Source: Cupriavidus pampae (lineage in GTDB: Bacteria > Pseudomonadota > Gammaproteobacteria > Burkholderiales > Burkholderiaceae). Taken from it: a stretch of DNA of 64,000 nt. The position numbers and the translations under genes were made by a program. Location of the stretch: NCBI RefSeq assembly GCF_914271485.1, contig NZ_CAJZAG010000002.1, forward strand, positions 62,001-126,000. The letters are read 5' to 3'. The number at the start of each line of letters is the position of its first letter. The stretch's first letter is position 1. The notes below the pieces were generated by a model. The model did not search any database. It was not told the DNA's origin and saw only the letters and a list, made by a program, of their open reading frames with translations. This document shows positions 1 through 10,260 of this stretch, piece after piece.

Positions 1-883
1 GGGCGTTGAAATCGCTGCGCGGCACCTTGGCAAAGCGTGCGTTGAAATCGGCGATGAAGGCGGGCGCATACGCGTTGGCGTCGGCCATCGAGCTGATGCC
101 GCGCAGGCGCAGCTCCTTCACCAGCCGGTCCTGCAGCGTGCCATTCATCCGTTCGACACGGCCCTTGGCCTGGCTTGAATTGGCGCACAGGATGTCGATG
201 TTGAGCTCGAACAGCGCTCGGCCGAACTGCGTATAGCCGCGGCCCTCGGGCGTCTGCTGGCGGTTTGCGCGGAAGATGCCAGCCTTGTCGCTGTAGAACG
301 CCAGCGGCTTGCCGTGTCGCTCGATATAGGCGCGCGTGGCGGTGAAATACGCCAGCGTCGATTCGGTCGGCGCGAACAGCAACTGCATCAGCTGGCCAGT
401 TGCGTCATCGACGAAGACCAGCAGCGTGCACGCCGGCGCACGGTCCTCGAACCAGGCGTGGTCGCTGCCGTCGATCTGCACGAGCTCGCCGAGGCAGGCG
501 CGGCGGTTGCGCGGCTGGTGAACCTTGGGCGGGCGCAGGCGGCGAGGTACCCAGAAGCCGGCGTCGATCATGATTCTGCGCACCGTTTGCACGGCCAGAT
601 CGATGCCGTGACGCTCGCGCAGCTTCTCGGCAGCCAGCGTCGGGCCGAAGTCGGCGTAGGTGTCACGGATCAGACCACGTACGCGCGATTCGAGGCCGGG
701 TGGCAATTGCCGATTGCTGCGATGGCCGCGCTTGCGCGAGCCCAGCCCGACTGGACCGTCGGCGCGATACCGGACTGCGAGCCGCTCGATTTGGCGCCGC
801 GACAGGCTAAGCTTCTCGGCTGCGCGCCAGACCGGCAGGCCGAGCTCGACTACTGCCTGAATAAACCTCCCAGCCGTGATCAG
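1..883 (-). mobile_element. IS transposase, ISNCY/IS1202-like (3' part cut by window edge)
   Basis: Reading the minus strand gives a continuous frame with no stop down to base 1. It has an N-terminal helix-turn-helix segment (LPVWRAAEKLSLSRRQIERL) and an integrase-like core with an acidic-residue pattern: LVQIDGSDHAW, LVFVDDATGQ and, near the window edge, QAKGRVERMNGTLQDRLV. This order is typical of the transposases grouped as ISNCY/IS1202; the assignment is from memory of the family. No ATG precedes the conserved N-terminus: the frame opens after a stop near 943 and the first plausible position is a CTG at 883, so start and intactness are uncertain. The C-terminus lies outside the window. 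It is the leftmost mobile gene of the accessory region. Confidence 0.75.
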
Positions 884-1275
884 ACGTGGAAGCCGCCAGC
901 ATGCCCGGTCTCCGGGCGTTGGGGTACGACATTTCTATTCGCCTCAGATGACAATACTATTTGGCACCAACAGCAGACTTTAGCATAATCCATCTTATGT
1001 TAAATTCGATTTTTGGCAGCGGCGGCCGGATCTAACTTCGTCCTGCGCGGCAGTGCTCGCACGTAAAGTTCGGCACTCACCGCGGCGACAACTGGTGTCG
1101 AGTTGTCGAAACATCATTTTGCTCTTTTGTGCTACTTATTCTGTCGTGAGGCGCTTAGCCGGTCTTGTGTGCACGCCTTTAGGTCAAAGTTCTCTAACGT
1201 CCGCGGCCCCTGGAACCCTTGACCGCATCGCGTCGAAACACTTGTGGCGTAGCACTGACTCGTTCCCACGCTCGA
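884..1275. other. Non-coding stretch, probable IS end
   Basis: No convincing gene. The first part (about 930-1000) lies just upstream of the transposase and should contain one terminal inverted repeat of the IS, but the other end is outside the window, so it cannot be delimited. The rest shows no clear promoter, hairpin or gene fragment. Confidence 0.5.
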
Positions 1276-2469
1276 TCACCCGTGGTCGGGGCCTACTTCA
1301 CCCGACGTACGGCCAACCTCGGACTGAACGATGAAACGGCACCGTTCGAATAGTTCGTCGAACGTCAGAATGTCGATAGAGGAAATGCTGTTTCTGTAGA
1401 GCTCGAACGATCGAAGTTGTTCTGTATTCACGCCCGACTCGGTGGTGAATTCACTCAGCGCGCCTATAACAATGAAGGCTCTCGGCTTGAAGTTGAAGAC
1501 CTCTTCGCCAGTCGGCACACCTTGAATGTCTGTTGGTCGTATGTACTCGTGCAGGCTCCTCATCGCAGAGGCTACGGTGGCTTGCACTTGGGCAACCGCA
1601 CCCGAAAGCTCTTTCGATGGCGCCCAACACCCTGGACGGTACTGCGTCGAATCGATGAGTTTTGTTGTATGCGTCTTGATTTCTACAAAGCAAAGCGAAC
1701 TAACGATGCCTCGCGTCTTCATCAGGGCATCGGCCCGCTTTCCACGGTTGATCAAGTCGTGGCCCTGGACGACTTGTTCCAGCTTTCTATTGTCGAATCC
1801 TGAAATGAAAAAGTAGCTGAGACCGTAGCCGAAGATCCATCGATTCCGTTCGAAAAATCTCTGCCATAGAGCTTCGTCTCCCCTCAAGCCCTTGGCCACT
1901 TTCACTTGTTCGAAGTAGGACGGCTCGCTGAGCAACTTGCAAAACGTGGCAACTTGCCGCTTGCGATAGCCGAGAGCGACGACATCTTCCTTCGTAATCT
2001 CTTGGCGGATGACCTCTGCAAAGATGTCCTGGTTATCGTGAACCAAGCTTACTGCTTGCTCCTTGGATAAAACAAGCCGCCTGAGTTCAGTGTCCGTAAT
2101 GTTGATTCTATCCTGGTTGGGAAACTCAACAGATGCAATGTTCTCAAAGAATGTAAGCAGTTTGGGAATCTCTTCGCCGGTAAACGAAAAATGGGTTTTA
2201 TGAGGTGTGCCCGTCTGGCCATTGAAGGCCTGAATTGTCAAGACACGCAAATCCCTTGTAGATTCCAGGAACTTTACGACGATCTCGGTGCGTCCTTTTT
2301 CCGTACGTCTTAGTACGACTTCTTTCTTCACTGTCGCATAGTGAATCCCGTCCGAGTCAATCACCTTGGAGGCTATGCGTACCGAATCGTGGGCGTCGAT
2401 ATAGATACGCGGACTAATATAAGTCTTATTTGGCAGCTTGTTACGATGAATCTTCTCTTCGTCATCCAT
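1276..2469 (-). CDS. sduA: Shedu anti-phage nuclease SduA (DUF4263 domain)
   Basis: Single-gene defence protein of about 397 aa. The C-terminal half matches the Shedu/DUF4263 pattern: LWQRFFERNRWIFGYG (about residues 211-226), then the PD-(D/E)XK core with KRADALMKT (D247) followed by CFVEIKTHTT (E263, K265), then YRPGCWAPSKELSGAVAQV, the helix usually conserved in the family. The N-terminal half (about 1-170) has no similarity I recognise; Shedu proteins usually carry variable N-terminal sensing regions. Known Shedu proteins are DNA nucleases that protect against phage. I chose the second Met (2469) because a GGGGG Shine-Dalgarno-like tract lies just upstream; a start at 2490 is possible. 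It has no partner gene and is flanked by non-coding DNA. Confidence 0.85.
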   Translation of the reverse strand: MDDEEKIHRNKLPNKTYISPRIYIDAHDSVRIASKVIDSDGIHYATVKKEVVLRRTEKGRTEIVVKFLESTRDLRVLTIQAFNGQTGTPHKTHFSFTGEEIPKLLTFFENIASVEFPNQDRINITDTELRRLVLSKEQAVSLVHDNQDIFAEVIRQEITKEDVVALGYRKRQVATFCKLLSEPSYFEQVKVAKGLRGDEALWQRFFERNRWIFGYGLSYFFISGFDNRKLEQVVQGHDLINRGKRADALMKTRGIVSSLCFVEIKTHTTKLIDSTQYRPGCWAPSKELSGAVAQVQATVASAMRSLHEYIRPTDIQGVPTGEEVFNFKPRAFIVIGALSEFTTESGVNTEQLRSFELYRNSISSIDILTFDELFERCRFIVQSEVGRTSGEVGPDHG

Positions 2470-3235
2470 TGTTCCCCCTACCGGCTTCATGGTATTTAGT
2501 CATATCCACACGACTGAAAGCAGCGAAAGCCGCCAAACGCGTCCGTAGCACCGGAGACAGCTCTCAAAACATTGTTGTACTTACTGAGCTTTCGTGCGGC
2601 CAGACTAGCACTCGGCAACTCCGAAGCTTCTGTCGTCCCTGTTACCTGTTCCCCACACCCATCTCCGACACGTATTTGTAGCCCATCAAATATCTATCGT
2701 CCGACCTGCGCACACTCAGCCACAACCTGCGTATCACCGTCCGCGTGTCTCTATTGGGAGCCCGCGCCGATGGACGAAGATGACGGTCACGCGATCGCAG
2801 ACCATCTGGATGTGCGCGGCACGGTCCTACACCGCCGGTTCCGCGACTTCTCTCGCGACGCGGTCATGCTCGGGCGCTTCAACTGCGCCACATGGCGCCA
2901 TAGATGGCCGCCCTCCTCGCTCCGTCGTCACATTAACGCTACGGCGCGCAGCTTCGGCGTCCATTCGCGAGGGGGTATCCACGTCGCGTTAAAATATCGT
3001 CATTCGGTTCTGCCAGGGCAGAGGTCTTTGCGCAGGTAAGCCGGCGGCTGGTGGGCGAGGCGCCGACAATTGTCAACTCACCCATGCTCTATTGCAACCA
3101 GATCGTGAAAGCTAAGCCGACGGCTGATGCCATCATCTGCGCCCGCTGCTTGCCGGAGGAGCCAGCAATATCCGGGAACCGTCAACGGGGTTGCCGTGAC
3201 TTATACACAGTGGCTGCAAACTATTGCCGAATACT
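2470..3235. other. Long non-coding stretch between Shedu and the metallopeptidase-STAND unit
   Basis: About 770 bases without a credible gene: short frames here lack ribosome sites and have no recognisable protein character. It should hold the sduA promoter at its left end and that of the downstream unit at its right. No clear hairpin or repeat was seen. It may be decayed mobile DNA. Confidence 0.45.
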
Positions 3236-4651
3236 ATGAAAGAAAAGAGCCCGTCCTACGTCGCTGATCTGCTTTTCATCAAGCTGCCGCCGCAGATCGC
3301 AGGAGGCCTATTCACTCTTGATGTGAACGGGAAGGCGTCACTCAATCTCTCGAATCCACATCTCGCTGGATATTTTTTCCACGAATGGCTTCACTATGTT
3401 CACAATACGTCGACGTTGAACGGTCTATATGCATTTGCCAGCATGATTAACTTGTGGGCGAATTTCAGACATAAGCTCGATGACCGAGGGCACTCCGTGG
3501 ATGAACGAGTGCTGACAGACTATGCCTCGGCGGTAGTGAAACGAACCCACCTGTATCGAAAGGAAGCGGCACGTCTCGAACGGAATGCGTCTAGCCCTCT
3601 GCGCGAAACAGCTAGCGCGGTAACTACCATTTCTGCGAAGGAGCGGGTTGAGGCCTTGGCCGAGCGGCTGCCCGGCCACGACGCCGAGCACCTGACCGTT
3701 GTTGTGTGTGAGGCGAAGAACCCTATCGATGACTCCCTCATTACGTTCGAAGTGGGCGCCGTGGAGATCCTCGAAGGGGTTGCGTTCCTGCTGGAGGAGA
3801 AACTCGTGATGGCAAACGAGGAGTGGCCCACGCCTATACGCAGTGCTCCGTACAAGCTGCTTCAGTCGCTCGCTCAGAATGTCGTCGAAGATATTGAGAC
3901 GGATCAGATTATTGCGACGGGTATTGCTGCGTTGCAGACGGACGATCCACCGGGAACGCTATTGCGGACTTTGCATCGGATGAAGTTTATCGCAGCGGAC
4001 GCGCGGATGACTTGGCTTGAAGATTTGGCGGCAACCCACCTTGAAAAATATGTGCCGTTGATTCTCGAAATGATCGAACAGACTGCCGGTCACTTTCCGC
4101 TCTCTGAGCCAATGGGGAACGCCGTGAGGGAACTATTGGGCATCATTTCCGGAAAAATTGCTTTGCGGATCCGCGCGCCTTTCTTTGAGCTTGCCATGTT
4201 GAAGCAGATCAAGGATGAGAAGAAGGAGCAGCGGGGGGATTTGCTGGGCAGGATCATTGCGGAATACTCCTGCCCGAGAGTTCTTGCAATGGGCTCCATG
4301 TGTGACGATCAGGGGGGCGAGGATCAAATTTTTTATTGGGGACGGCCATCGGTTTCACAAGAGGCCTTGTTCGGGGCGCAAAAACTACACGCTGCGCTTC
4401 ACTATGTGTTGCTGCATCTCGAGGACGAAGGATTCTTGGCGACGGACAAGATCTCTGCATCCGAGAAGCGAAAACGATGCCCCTTCTACGATGCATGCAC
4501 GTATGAGCTTCGAATCGAGCAACCGGATCTTTGCGCGCACCGACCTTGGGAGTCGCTGGCGGTGCCAACGGACCCTTTAGAGGCCTGCTGGTATCGCGCC
4601 GCCGTGCGGGCAACCCGACCTCCTCAGGAGGAAGTCGCTAGTCCCGACTAA
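3236..4651 (+). CDS. Putative HExxH zinc metallopeptidase, partner of nuclease-STAND protein
   Basis: A 471-aa protein. The N-terminal part contains HEWLHYVH (H49, E50, H53, plus H56), a textbook HExxH zinc-binding motif in a predicted helix. A possible third ligand is a glutamate in VEILEGVAFLLEE, about 130 residues later. The C-terminus has a cysteine/histidine cluster (CPFYDAC, then DLCAHRPW) that could bind a second metal. There is no signal peptide or membrane segment, so it should be cytosolic. The next gene, on the same strand about 100 bp downstream, is a giant STAND ATPase; proteases are known partners of STAND defence proteins (an AVAST type I unit includes a protease). A TTG at 3224 could also be the start. 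I do not recognise the family; peptidase activity is inferred from the motif. Confidence 0.6.
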   Translation: MKEKSPSYVADLLFIKLPPQIAGGLFTLDVNGKASLNLSNPHLAGYFFHEWLHYVHNTSTLNGLYAFASMINLWANFRHKLDDRGHSVDERVLTDYASAVVKRTHLYRKEAARLERNASSPLRETASAVTTISAKERVEALAERLPGHDAEHLTVVVCEAKNPIDDSLITFEVGAVEILEGVAFLLEEKLVMANEEWPTPIRSAPYKLLQSLAQNVVEDIETDQIIATGIAALQTDDPPGTLLRTLHRMKFIAADARMTWLEDLAATHLEKYVPLILEMIEQTAGHFPLSEPMGNAVRELLGIISGKIALRIRAPFFELAMLKQIKDEKKEQRGDLLGRIIAEYSCPRVLAMGSMCDDQGGEDQIFYWGRPSVSQEALFGAQKLHAALHYVLLHLEDEGFLATDKISASEKRKRCPFYDACTYELRIEQPDLCAHRPWESLAVPTDPLEACWYRAAVRATRPPQEEVASPD

Positions 4652-4749
4652 GTCTGAATTAGGTAGGATAAGTTCCACCCCCCCTGCTCGCATTCCTGGC
4701 TCGGACTGTGCTGACAATTCGATTCGAGGCAAGCTTGACTAAATCGGCT

Positions 4750-7700
4750 ATGAACAAACCAGCTCGACAGCAAGAAACGCTAAAGAACAAACAGGCAACA
4801 TCGACGGAACTAACGGGAGGTGCCGGGTTCAGCTACGAAGACAGGGTGGTCGCCTATTATCTAGCAGCCCTACTCCGCTGCGAGAAGGCAATGCTGCAGC
4901 AAGGCTATGTCAACAGCGTTGCAGTCCAGCAGGCTGGCCACGGCCAACCAATGGACGATCTTGTCGTCGAATTTTTGGATGCCGACGGTCCGAGAATCCT
5001 TGGACTTCAAGTGAAGTCCACGCTTACCATAAGTGGGGCCGCGGCTAACAAGGACTTTAGCGACGTTATTAATCGAGCGCGCAAAACCCGGCAGACGCCA
5101 GATTTTCAAACCGATCGCGATGCTTACGGATACGTCGTCGAGAACGTAGCTGAGGCAAGACAGCGGTCGCTCAACCGGCTCATTGCGTGGGCGAAAAGTA
5201 GTCCAACTCCAGTGGAGTTTGACCGGCGCTTTGCCGAAGATGGGGCAGCCGCAGCCGCGGAACGTACTCTTCGGAGCGAACTTGCACCTCTGATCGGAGC
5301 AAGTAGAACTGACGATGAATGGGCATTTTATCGACAATTCGCAGCTGCTCGACTTAACGGACTCGACGAAACAGGTATTGTTTGGGCAGAGATCACAAAC
5401 CGCCTTCAAGAGATTGTTGCTAGCAATGAAGACGGTCAGGAAGTCCTGCTTTTCGACAGACTCTGCCGCATAGTTCGCGATGGCGCTGGCACAGCCCGCA
5501 AATGGACCCGCGCTTCCCTACTCGCACAACTTCGCGGGGTCGTCCGGCTAAAGGTCTCGCCGAGCTTCCGCGACGATGTGGAAACGCTCGCTCGGTTCTC
5601 AACCGATGGACTCAACGAAATCTCGGAGTGCGTCGACGGATTCGAGGTTGTCCGAGCAGACCTTCAGCAAGCCGTATCTGAGCGCCTTAGCGTCAGCCGA
5701 GTTGTGAACATTAGCGGCCTTCCGGGTTGCGGGAAATCTGTCGTACTCAAACGGGTGGCGACAAAGGCTAGGCACCGAGGGCCGATCCTTTTCCTTAAGT
5801 CGGACCGGCTGACCGGGAAGAGTTGGATGGAGTTTTCGGCAGCGTTGGGCCTCAAACATCGGAAGCTTGATGAACTCCTTGCGGAAGTTGGCGCAACCGG
5901 CACGGCCACGCTTTACATTGACGGCATCGATCGTATCAACCCCGACCAGAAGCGGATCATTCTTGATATCCTCAATACGATCCAAGCTGAGCCTAGCCTG
6001 AGCAACTGGCAGGTTCTGGCTACGTCGCGAGACCAGGGACTTGAGACGTATCGCGCCTGGTTTCCAGCAACCTTCTATCGCGGCACTCAGATTGGTGACG
6101 TGCAGGTCGAGCCCTTCAATGATGGCGAGGCGGAGGTCCTTGCGAAAGAGAAGCCTGGCCTTCGTCACCTGTTGATGGGCGCGCCTTCGGTGAAGGCGAT
6201 CGCGCGACGTCCATTCTTTGCTGCGGTTCTTGCGCAGAGCTTTAGTGACGGGACAACCGAACCGCAGACTGAGGTCGATCTCATCAACACTTGGTGGGCA
6301 CGAGCGGGACATGATGCTCCGGAGGCGATCGTGCCGCAGCGGCAGCGTGCACTGCTCGATATAGCGGAAAAGGGCGTCGCTAATCTGGGTAAAAACGTCG
6401 CGGCCCGGTCGCTGACGCCGGCGACGTTCGAGCACATCGCAGCACTAAAGAGCGACCTGCTCGTGCGCGGAAAAAATGGCGACGCCTCATTCTCGTTCAC
6501 GCACGATATTTTCTTTGAATGGACATTTTTCCGCCTGCTCATCGACCTCGGCGAATCCTGGATCAAAGGGTTGGCGCAGGCCGGTGAGCCCCCGTTGCTG
6601 GGCCGAGTAGTCGGCCTATTGGCTCAGCATTCGATTGCCGAGCCAGGCAAGTGGTCGGCCGGTTACGCAGCCCTTAATCAATCCACGCTTCGGCCCCAAT
6701 GGCGTCGGGAATGGCTGACCGCCCCACCGTTTACTAACGCTTTTGTTACTAACGGGAAAGAGTTCACTGAGCTTGTGACGGCCAACGACCATGCACTGCT
6801 CGAGAAACTGTTGGTTTGGTTTCAAGCGCAGCACACAATACCAAGTCCAGTGGTCCTCGCCAACGCGTCGGCGGGTCAATCTGCCCTTGATCGATTGGGT
6901 CTTGCCGAACTTCTGAGTTGGCCCTCGGATTTTGCAAGTTGGGGGCGATTTCTTGACTGGCTCTTGCCGCTTGCTCCTACCTTGCCCGTCCGGCTTCTCC
7001 CCAAGATCGTCGAAGTCTTCACTGTTTGGCAGAACGCACTTTCTGAGCTCCGCACGGCGCGATCGAAGGCCATCGTTGCCATCTGTGCCGAGTGGCTGAT
7101 CGAGTTTGAGAAAGCTGTCTATCCAGAAAAGCTTGCGTTCGAACACGGCCGGTGGAAGGTGCTAGGTGGCGACGCGCAAAAGCAGTTTGCTACCGCACTC
7201 AGAGTCTTGATCGTACGGGCGGCGCGAGCTTTTCCCGAGGCCGCGAATGCGCTATTTGACCGCGCGGTGACCGACAAACGGATGCGCGGCGAAGCGTATT
7301 CTGACTTCATGGCGCTAGCTTGGATGATGGCGGAGGTGTCGCCTGAGCGACTGGCGGCCGTCGCGAAAGCGGAGCTGCTTGAAGAACTGCCGCAGGATCG
7401 TGTTGATCGCGAGGAACGGACACATCAAGAAAGGCTTCAGCGCATCCAACGAATCCGCGATAAGCCGGAAAGCGAACGTACGGACAAGGAAAGGCAAGCC
7501 CTTGCGCATGTGAACTTCCGCGTCCCGCATAGCTTTGAAGGTTTCGGCCGCGAGGAAATCGGAATCGACCGACATCACGACTTCTACTATCCGGTCTCTG
7601 CGGCACACGAGCCCTTCGCCAGCCTCTTCGCCAAGAATCCCGAAGTTGCTCTCGGATTGGTTCGTGATCTCTCCAATCACGCTACTACAGGCTGGCGCCA

Positions 7701-10104
7701 GATCGCGGACATCACCAGGCGAATCCACGGCACCCCTGTCCCAGCGACTATCGGCTTTCCGTGGGGAGAGCAGCGATTCTGGGGTGATTGGCCCGCTTAC
7801 AATTGGCAGCTTGGTCAGCTCGGTGCCCAGCCGCTTGAGTGCGCCTTTTTAGCCTTGAGCTACTGGGCTTTCCGTCAAGTCGAATCCGGCCGCCCTATCG
7901 ACGAAGTGATTCACCGTATCGTCGATGGTAACGACGCGATCGCCGCACCGGGCCTGGCGCTTCGGCTGGCGCTGGAGACGTTCCATACCTCCGAAACCAC
8001 TCTCGCGCTGCTGACATGTCAACGCCTTTGGCCTTTCGACATCGCGCGCGCGCGTCAGGAACCGACACGAAACATTGATCTCTTTGGACTGGGTTTAATG
8101 AACCAGCTAACCGGAGACAAAAAAGTTGCGCAGGACTACCTGGACAAGCGGCTGAGCCGGTCCCGCGACGTGAAGCAACTTGCCATGCGGTTCGTGGTGA
8201 ATGGCGACGAAGCGCTCACCGAGCGGCTTAAGCAGGCATTGGCCAATTTTGTTAACGAGCTGCCCTTCGAGCTCGAAGAGCAGCGCTCCAATCCCGCAGT
8301 GAAGGCGTCGCTGACCAAACAGGCAGAGGAATATGCGGCGCTCGCCATCGCCGAGAATTACAAGGGGTATCGTACTCCCGACAAACAGGTCATGGTTGTC
8401 TATGAGCCCCCGCTTTCACCAGAAACCATTCAGCGGGGGGAGGCTGCAGGTGTGTACTTGCTCCAAAGCAGCTTCCTTACGTGGGCGATGAAATCGTTGC
8501 AAGCCTTCGCCCTCGCCCCGGACAGGAGGTTGGCAGATGCCGTTGCGCTTGCTCGCCCGCTCGACCACCCAACGCTATTTGTCGAGCGTTTGGATGTCAA
8601 AGATCATACGCCCCAGAGCATGATCGCTGCCGTCGCTGCATGCGTCATCTGCTTTGGTGATGGCGCATCCGACGACTACAAATGGGCCTTGGGTGTCTTG
8701 GCGCGGATCGAGGGGATGAAGGAGCCCGCTGGTTTTTTCTACGGCTCGAAGATCGCCTGGCATCCCATGCTGCAATTGATCGTCGCTTTGCTTCACTTGC
8801 GACGCACGAATCCGTCTGACCTCGAGCGTGCTAGGCAGCTAGTCGGACTGACGGCTTACCCGCACCAAGAAACCGCAGACCTCGCCTTCTCTGCACTACT
8901 TGCTGACCTTGACGCGCATGTTTCATGGGCTGCGGCTCACCTTGTACTGGAAACGGCGTGCCGTTATTGTTCTGCCATACACGAAGACGGGGAGCTGGAC
9001 TCTCGCCGGGCACAAGAGGCAGCGAGAGCTGCGCTTGATCGCGCCCTCGCAAGACTCAAGTCTGAGCAGTTCGATCCATTTGATTCGCTGCCACCAGCTT
9101 GGGTGAAGGCAGCGCCGGATTCCGGCGAAGAGGAAGTTGCTGACGCTGATGACGGATGGACCGATCCGGATCCGCTGTTTGATCCGCGGCATGCAGAGAA
9201 ACACCTCAAGCATTTTCCGATCGAGAAGTGGTGCTCATCAGGTGAGTTAAAACCGCTCGTACTCGCGCTTGTTCGGGGCTTGGTCGAATGGACAGCTTTT
9301 CGCATGAACCCGTCGGGGGACGTCGAGCGGCGGCGTGCCCGCACCACCGGGCTGATCGGCTGGAATGACGCGCTGGGTGATCTGTTGGCTCGTGCAGCTC
9401 CATTTTATGATCTGGATGTTGTCAAGGCGGAGTTTCTCGCGCCCTTCTTGAAAAAACAGGACGACGATGGACTGGATGTGCTCGCCGCATTCACCAGTAG
9501 TGTGGTCACGCGCCACGTGCTAGACGCGTTAGTAATCCCCGCCGGCACACTGGAGTTGCTGGAGCTTTGCGTTGACTACGTCATTGCTGACAACACGTTT
9601 GCGCCGGGTGGATACCGAGTGGGAGAAGTCTTAGGCCAAGATATGCCGAAGCTGATCGAAGCCCTTCTAATGGTCAATATCGAAAAGGCTGGTGGAGCCG
9701 CCCGCTTCGTCAATGGCGATTGGTCCGAAATCGGTCTGGTCATGCCAATGATCACTCGCTTGGTGTCGGCTACAGGATGGTCAACCTTTGTCATGTCGCG
9801 ATTTCTGCTGCTGTGTCAGCGCACGGAGGCTGCATACCCGCTTGACCATTTCATCCAACAAGTTAGCGCAGTATTCGAGAAGTTGGACTATGCCAAAGGC
9901 AACTGGGTGGGAACTAACCTTCCGGCGCGCACGGCAACGGCAGTGCAACGCCTTGCAGACGCCAGTTTCCCGCTACGACTCGATCAGGCCCAGGGGCTGC
10001 TGCGCATTCTCGACACTTTGATTGACCTTGGCGATCGGCGAAGTGCTGCACTTGAACAAACCGAGGCGTTCAAAGGAGTGCAAGCCGGATCCTTGACCCG
10101 CTGA
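4750..10104 (+). CDS. Giant STAND NTPase with N-terminal PD-(D/E)XK nuclease domain (Avs-like)
   Basis: A 1784-aa protein. Residues about 20-100 form a candidate PD-(D/E)XK nuclease: FSYEDRVVAYYL (E30), PMDDLVVEF (D70) and LGLQVKST (Q87-V-K89), the arrangement seen in Cap4/DUF4297-like effectors. A P-loop NTPase follows: Walker A GLPGCGKS (323-330), Walker B TLYIDGIDR (D391) and a sensor-like WQVLATSRD. The remaining 1300 or so residues are helical and probably a superhelical sensor, with an acidic linker (DSGEEEVADADDGW) near 1460. The order effector-STAND-long helical sensor is that of Avs anti-phage proteins, which oligomerise on sensing phage proteins. An in-frame GTG at 4708 is an alternative start; neither site has a strong Shine-Dalgarno. 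Forms a unit with the upstream HExxH gene. Defence role is inferred. Confidence 0.75.
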   Translation: MNKPARQQETLKNKQATSTELTGGAGFSYEDRVVAYYLAALLRCEKAMLQQGYVNSVAVQQAGHGQPMDDLVVEFLDADGPRILGLQVKSTLTISGAAANKDFSDVINRARKTRQTPDFQTDRDAYGYVVENVAEARQRSLNRLIAWAKSSPTPVEFDRRFAEDGAAAAAERTLRSELAPLIGASRTDDEWAFYRQFAAARLNGLDETGIVWAEITNRLQEIVASNEDGQEVLLFDRLCRIVRDGAGTARKWTRASLLAQLRGVVRLKVSPSFRDDVETLARFSTDGLNEISECVDGFEVVRADLQQAVSERLSVSRVVNISGLPGCGKSVVLKRVATKARHRGPILFLKSDRLTGKSWMEFSAALGLKHRKLDELLAEVGATGTATLYIDGIDRINPDQKRIILDILNTIQAEPSLSNWQVLATSRDQGLETYRAWFPATFYRGTQIGDVQVEPFNDGEAEVLAKEKPGLRHLLMGAPSVKAIARRPFFAAVLAQSFSDGTTEPQTEVDLINTWWARAGHDAPEAIVPQRQRALLDIAEKGVANLGKNVAARSLTPATFEHIAALKSDLLVRGKNGDASFSFTHDIFFEWTFFRLLIDLGESWIKGLAQAGEPPLLGRVVGLLAQHSIAEPGKWSAGYAALNQSTLRPQWRREWLTAPPFTNAFVTNGKEFTELVTANDHALLEKLLVWFQAQHTIPSPVVLANASAGQSALDRLGLAELLSWPSDFASWGRFLDWLLPLAPTLPVRLLPKIVEVFTVWQNALSELRTARSKAIVAICAEWLIEFEKAVYPEKLAFEHGRWKVLGGDAQKQFATALRVLIVRAARAFPEAANALFDRAVTDKRMRGEAYSDFMALAWMMAEVSPERLAAVAKAELLEELPQDRVDREERTHQERLQRIQRIRDKPESERTDKERQALAHVNFRVPHSFEGFGREEIGIDRHHDFYYPVSAAHEPFASLFAKNPEVALGLVRDLSNHATTGWRQIADITRRIHGTPVPATIGFPWGEQRFWGDWPAYNWQLGQLGAQPLECAFLALSYWAFRQVESGRPIDEVIHRIVDGNDAIAAPGLALRLALETFHTSETTLALLTCQRLWPFDIARARQEPTRNIDLFGLGLMNQLTGDKKVAQDYLDKRLSRSRDVKQLAMRFVVNGDEALTERLKQALANFVNELPFELEEQRSNPAVKASLTKQAEEYAALAIAENYKGYRTPDKQVMVVYEPPLSPETIQRGEAAGVYLLQSSFLTWAMKSLQAFALAPDRRLADAVALARPLDHPTLFVERLDVKDHTPQSMIAAVAACVICFGDGASDDYKWALGVLARIEGMKEPAGFFYGSKIAWHPMLQLIVALLHLRRTNPSDLERARQLVGLTAYPHQETADLAFSALLADLDAHVSWAAAHLVLETACRYCSAIHEDGELDSRRAQEAARAALDRALARLKSEQFDPFDSLPPAWVKAAPDSGEEEVADADDGWTDPDPLFDPRHAEKHLKHFPIEKWCSSGELKPLVLALVRGLVEWTAFRMNPSGDVERRRARTTGLIGWNDALGDLLARAAPFYDLDVVKAEFLAPFLKKQDDDGLDVLAAFTSSVVTRHVLDALVIPAGTLELLELCVDYVIADNTFAPGGYRVGEVLGQDMPKLIEALLMVNIEKAGGAARFVNGDWSEIGLVMPMITRLVSATGWSTFVMSRFLLLCQRTEAAYPLDHFIQQVSAVFEKLDYAKGNWVGTNLPARTATAVQRLADASFPLRLDQAQGLLRILDTLIDLGDRRSAALEQTEAFKGVQAGSLTR

Positions 10105-10122
10105 CATTCCGGGAAGACGGTT

Positions 10123-10186
10123 CTCGCTTCTGCACCTGGCAAATAGCGAGTTCCACCCAATTATTGGGTCCAAGCGAGACGCTCGC
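10123..10186. repeat. Candidate left-end transposase-binding repeats
   Basis: CTCGCT (10123-10128) and AGCGAG (10145-10150) face each other across a 16-nt spacer containing CTGCACC; another AGCGAG lies at 10173-10178 followed by GCTCGC at 10181-10186. The right end of the element has the same layout with slightly different arms. The upstream GGGAAGACGG resembles the GAAGACGG core of Tn5053/Tn402 terminal repeats. This is sequence pattern only; no boundary is proven. Confidence 0.45.
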
Positions 10187-10260
10187 ATTAGCGCTGCCCA
10201 GCTTCAGTGGAGGCGCGTGAGGCGGATTTCGGGGTGGAAGCGCAAGATGCGCAGCAGCGT

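Noticed and set aside
314..988. Plus-strand frame of 224 codons at the left edge
   Set aside because: It is antisense to the transposase, whose motifs are clear on the minus strand.
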